Of a stretch of DNA of 64,000 bases, positions 62,549-64,000 are shown piece after piece. This DNA comes from Peristeroidobacter soli (GTDB lineage Bacteria; Pseudomonadota; Gammaproteobacteria; Steroidobacterales; Steroidobacteraceae): assembly GCF_004138485.1 (NCBI RefSeq), contig NZ_RYEV01000005.1, positions 854,827-918,826 of the forward strand, written 5' to 3'. The notes under the pieces are model-generated. The model was not told the origin of the DNA. It made no database searches and was given only the letters and a program-made list of their open reading frames with translations. The translations under genes and the position numbers were made by a program. How positions within the stretch are numbered: the stretch's first letter is position 1; every line of letters starts with the position of its first letter.

Positions 62549-63568
62549 TCAAGCAGTGGTCAGCAGCGTTTCGGCGATCAGCATTCGTTTGCTGACGAAG
62601 TCGCGGGTGACTCTGGCGTAGTGGGTGTTGGTGGGATTGCGATGACGATGCCACGACGGAATCACCGCGCTCATTACGATGCGCGCGACGATCAGTTCAC
62701 GCAGTATCGCCAGCTCCGATTCCTGCAGCGGCGTAACGCTTTCGTAGCCCGCGAGCAAGTCGGCGACGACCTGCTCGGCCTCGTGCGGTTCACGGATCTG
62801 CTCGGCCATCATGATGGCGACATCGGCGACCAGCGCGGTGTGGACCGTATCGCCGAAGTCGATGATGCCCGCGATCCGACGGTCGTCGCCGTCGGCGACC
62901 AGGATGTTGCGATCGTTCAGATCGTTATGGGTCACTTGCTGGCGCAACGTGGCGAGGCGGGAGGCGATGTCGGTCTGGAAGTGCGCAATGAATTCTGCAA
63001 TCAGATCGGCGCGCGGGAAGTCGGGCAGTTCCTCGAGCAGTTTCTGCATCTTCGGCAGATGGCGAAGATTCCAGACGATCGGGCGATGCACGGCGGGATG
63101 TGAGAAGTCTCGCAGAGCGAGCGACAGTCGCGCGGCGAGCTGGCCGCAATGCCGGCGCTGTTCGGCCGACCGCTGCGCCATTCGCAGAGGCTTGCCGGCG
63201 ACCCAGGTCAGCATGCGTGCGGACCGGGCGGCGCCATCTTCGTCGCGTACCTCGGTTTGAGACTGACCGGACAGATCTCGATGCACGTGCGGGCAAGGCA
63301 GCGTCGGATCGGCCTGCTCGACGTGCAGCAGCGCGGCCGTCAACAGCTCCAGAAATGCGCGTTCCTCCAGGGGATTCGCGATCTTGAGCACGTACATCGC
63401 GCCATCCGGGGTCTGCAACTGGAAGTTTTCGTCGCGCTCGCCGGTCAGGCGCTGGGCGATTGCCTCGATCCCGTAGTGATCGAGTGCAATCCGCTCGGCG
63501 TGCCGGGTCGACACCGGGGCCGCTTGGGCGGTCATGCCCGACAGCAGTTCACTGAGTTCTGTTCGCAT
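62549..63568 (-). CDS. Aminoglycoside-phosphotransferase-fold small-molecule kinase (HYKK-like)
   Basis: About 339 residues from ATG 63568; ATG 63661 would add 31 residues with weaker coding character. Kinase features are MYVLKIANPLEERAFLELL, the catalytic loop THNDLNDRNILVAD (Asp and Asn) and GIIDFGDTVHTALVADVAIMM (metal-binding Asp). The same fold occurs in hydroxylysine kinase, choline kinase and homoserine kinase II. Paired with the phospholyase-like gene at 61301, it probably phosphorylates an amino alcohol or hydroxy amino acid. It is divergent from a LuxR-type gene. Confidence 0.82.
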   Translation of the reverse strand: MRTELSELLSGMTAQAAPVSTRHAERIALDHYGIEAIAQRLTGERDENFQLQTPDGAMYVLKIANPLEERAFLELLTAALLHVEQADPTLPCPHVHRDLSGQSQTEVRDEDGAARSARMLTWVAGKPLRMAQRSAEQRRHCGQLAARLSLALRDFSHPAVHRPIVWNLRHLPKMQKLLEELPDFPRADLIAEFIAHFQTDIASRLATLRQQVTHNDLNDRNILVADGDDRRIAGIIDFGDTVHTALVADVAIMMAEQIREPHEAEQVVADLLAGYESVTPLQESELAILRELIVARIVMSAVIPSWHRHRNPTNTHYARVTRDFVSKRMLIAETLLTTA

Positions 63569-63793
63569 GGCCTCGGAATTAACGCCCGGAGCGGGCTCGT
63601 CGAACAAGTGTATCCGCCGCGTGTCCCGGTGTGCCGTGCGCACCGACCGGGTGACGTTCATGGCTCTTTTAGTGAGTGTTACGCCCGCCGATCCCTCGGT
63701 ATCACGCGGAAAAACCTACAGCGCAGTCCATATGTCATCCTCGGCATTCGCGCACACAAGATCCGGCCGCCACGCTCGCGAGGGCATTTTGTC

Positions 63794-64000
63794 GTGCGTT
63801 CGACGCTCGAACGTCGGCTGGCGCAGGCGGTTACCGACTGCCAGAACCAACTGACAGTCCGCGAGCGGGAAATCCTTCAACGCATTGCCTCGGGCGATAC
63901 AAACAAAATTATTGCACGTGCGTTTGACCTCAGTCCGCATACCGTGAAGCGACATGTCGCCAACATCCTGGACAAACTTGGCGTCGCGTCGCGGGCTGAA
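63794..64000 (+). CDS. LuxR-type DNA-binding protein, 5' part (continues past window)
   Basis: From GTG 63794 the frame encodes RSTLERRLAQAVTDCQNQLT followed by a LuxR helix-turn-helix: VREREILQRIASGDTNKIIARAFDLSPHTVKRHVANILDKLGV. GAGGG lies nine bases before GTG 63794, supporting that start. A GTG at 63629 is also in frame but overlaps the divergent kinase gene's leader. The N-terminal part is too short for a receiver or autoinducer domain, so this may be a stand-alone HTH protein. The 3' end is outside the window. Confidence 0.75.
   Translation, partial: MRSTLERRLAQAVTDCQNQLTVREREILQRIASGDTNKIIARAFDLSPHTVKRHVANILDKLGVASRAE

Noticed and set aside
1-64000. CRISPR arrays, insertion sequences and prophage genes
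   Set aside because: No regularly spaced direct repeats, transposase, integrase or phage structural genes were seen anywhere in the window.

Overview
The window is high-GC bacterial DNA. The order ruvC-ruvA-ruvB-ybgC-tolQ-tolR-tolA-tolB-pal-cpoB-queE-queC-tRNA-Lys, together with a monofunctional RelA, places it in the Gammaproteobacteria. The many TonB-dependent receptors, TolB-like amidohydrolases and LysR regulators would fit a Steroidobacter-like, Xanthomonadales/Nevskiales-related environmental organism; that finer placement is inference.

Layout. (1) 1-2599: the 3' end of an amino-acid permease, then a membrane protein carrying a 42-bp tandem repeat and its ABC ATPase partner. A long imperfect inverted repeat (2604-2754) separates these from a converging wbuC-like cupin and relA. 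(2) 5566-14766: core genome, with Holliday-junction resolution (ruvCAB), the Tol-Pal envelope system, 7-deazaguanine synthesis (queE, queC) and tRNA-Lys. (3) 14884-21978, minus strand: TonB-dependent receptor, periplasmic membrane-anchored CobN-like protein, ExbB/TolQ-like channel and DUF2149 protein, preceded by a His-rich DUF2946 protein. This set resembles the haem-acquisition hmuR-hmuS-hmuU-hmuV genes of Bacteroidota more than a cobalamin pathway. (4) 22261-47395: an accessory block with two FAD oxidoreductases around a RidA protein, an aldehyde dehydrogenase, a LysR regulator, a complete Dpp-type peptide importer whose binding protein is separated from its permeases by an ABC-2 exporter, a NylB-like serine hydrolase and a PepSY protein. 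It continues with a CoA-transferase/CitE-type lyase pair divergent from a TonB receptor, a class III aminotransferase, a second LysR and a second NylB-like hydrolase. (5) 47493-59025: another TonB receptor, two tandemly duplicated 1091-residue beta-propeller/amidohydrolase proteins, a POT-family peptide transporter and a P1-family self-processing aminopeptidase. (6) 59136-64000: a third LysR (paralogue of the second), a beta-helix lipoprotein, an aminotransferase plus aminoglycoside-phosphotransferase-like kinase pair resembling phospholyase/hydroxylysine-kinase systems, and the start of a LuxR-type regulator.

How the genes may work together. Regions 4-6 read as an uptake and breakdown island for peptide-like or other amide compounds: outer-membrane TonB receptors, periplasmic amidohydrolases and peptidases, inner-membrane Dpp and POT importers, then oxidative deamination, transamination, aldehyde oxidation and CoA-dependent cleavage. 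The strongest sign of co-regulation is a 20-bp box (TTGCG-TTWA-TTGAAATCGAC) found four times, each time upstream of an operon start. Two copies form the core of a 43-bp inverted repeat between the divergent CoA-transferase and TonB receptor genes. The substrate cannot be read from the sequence.
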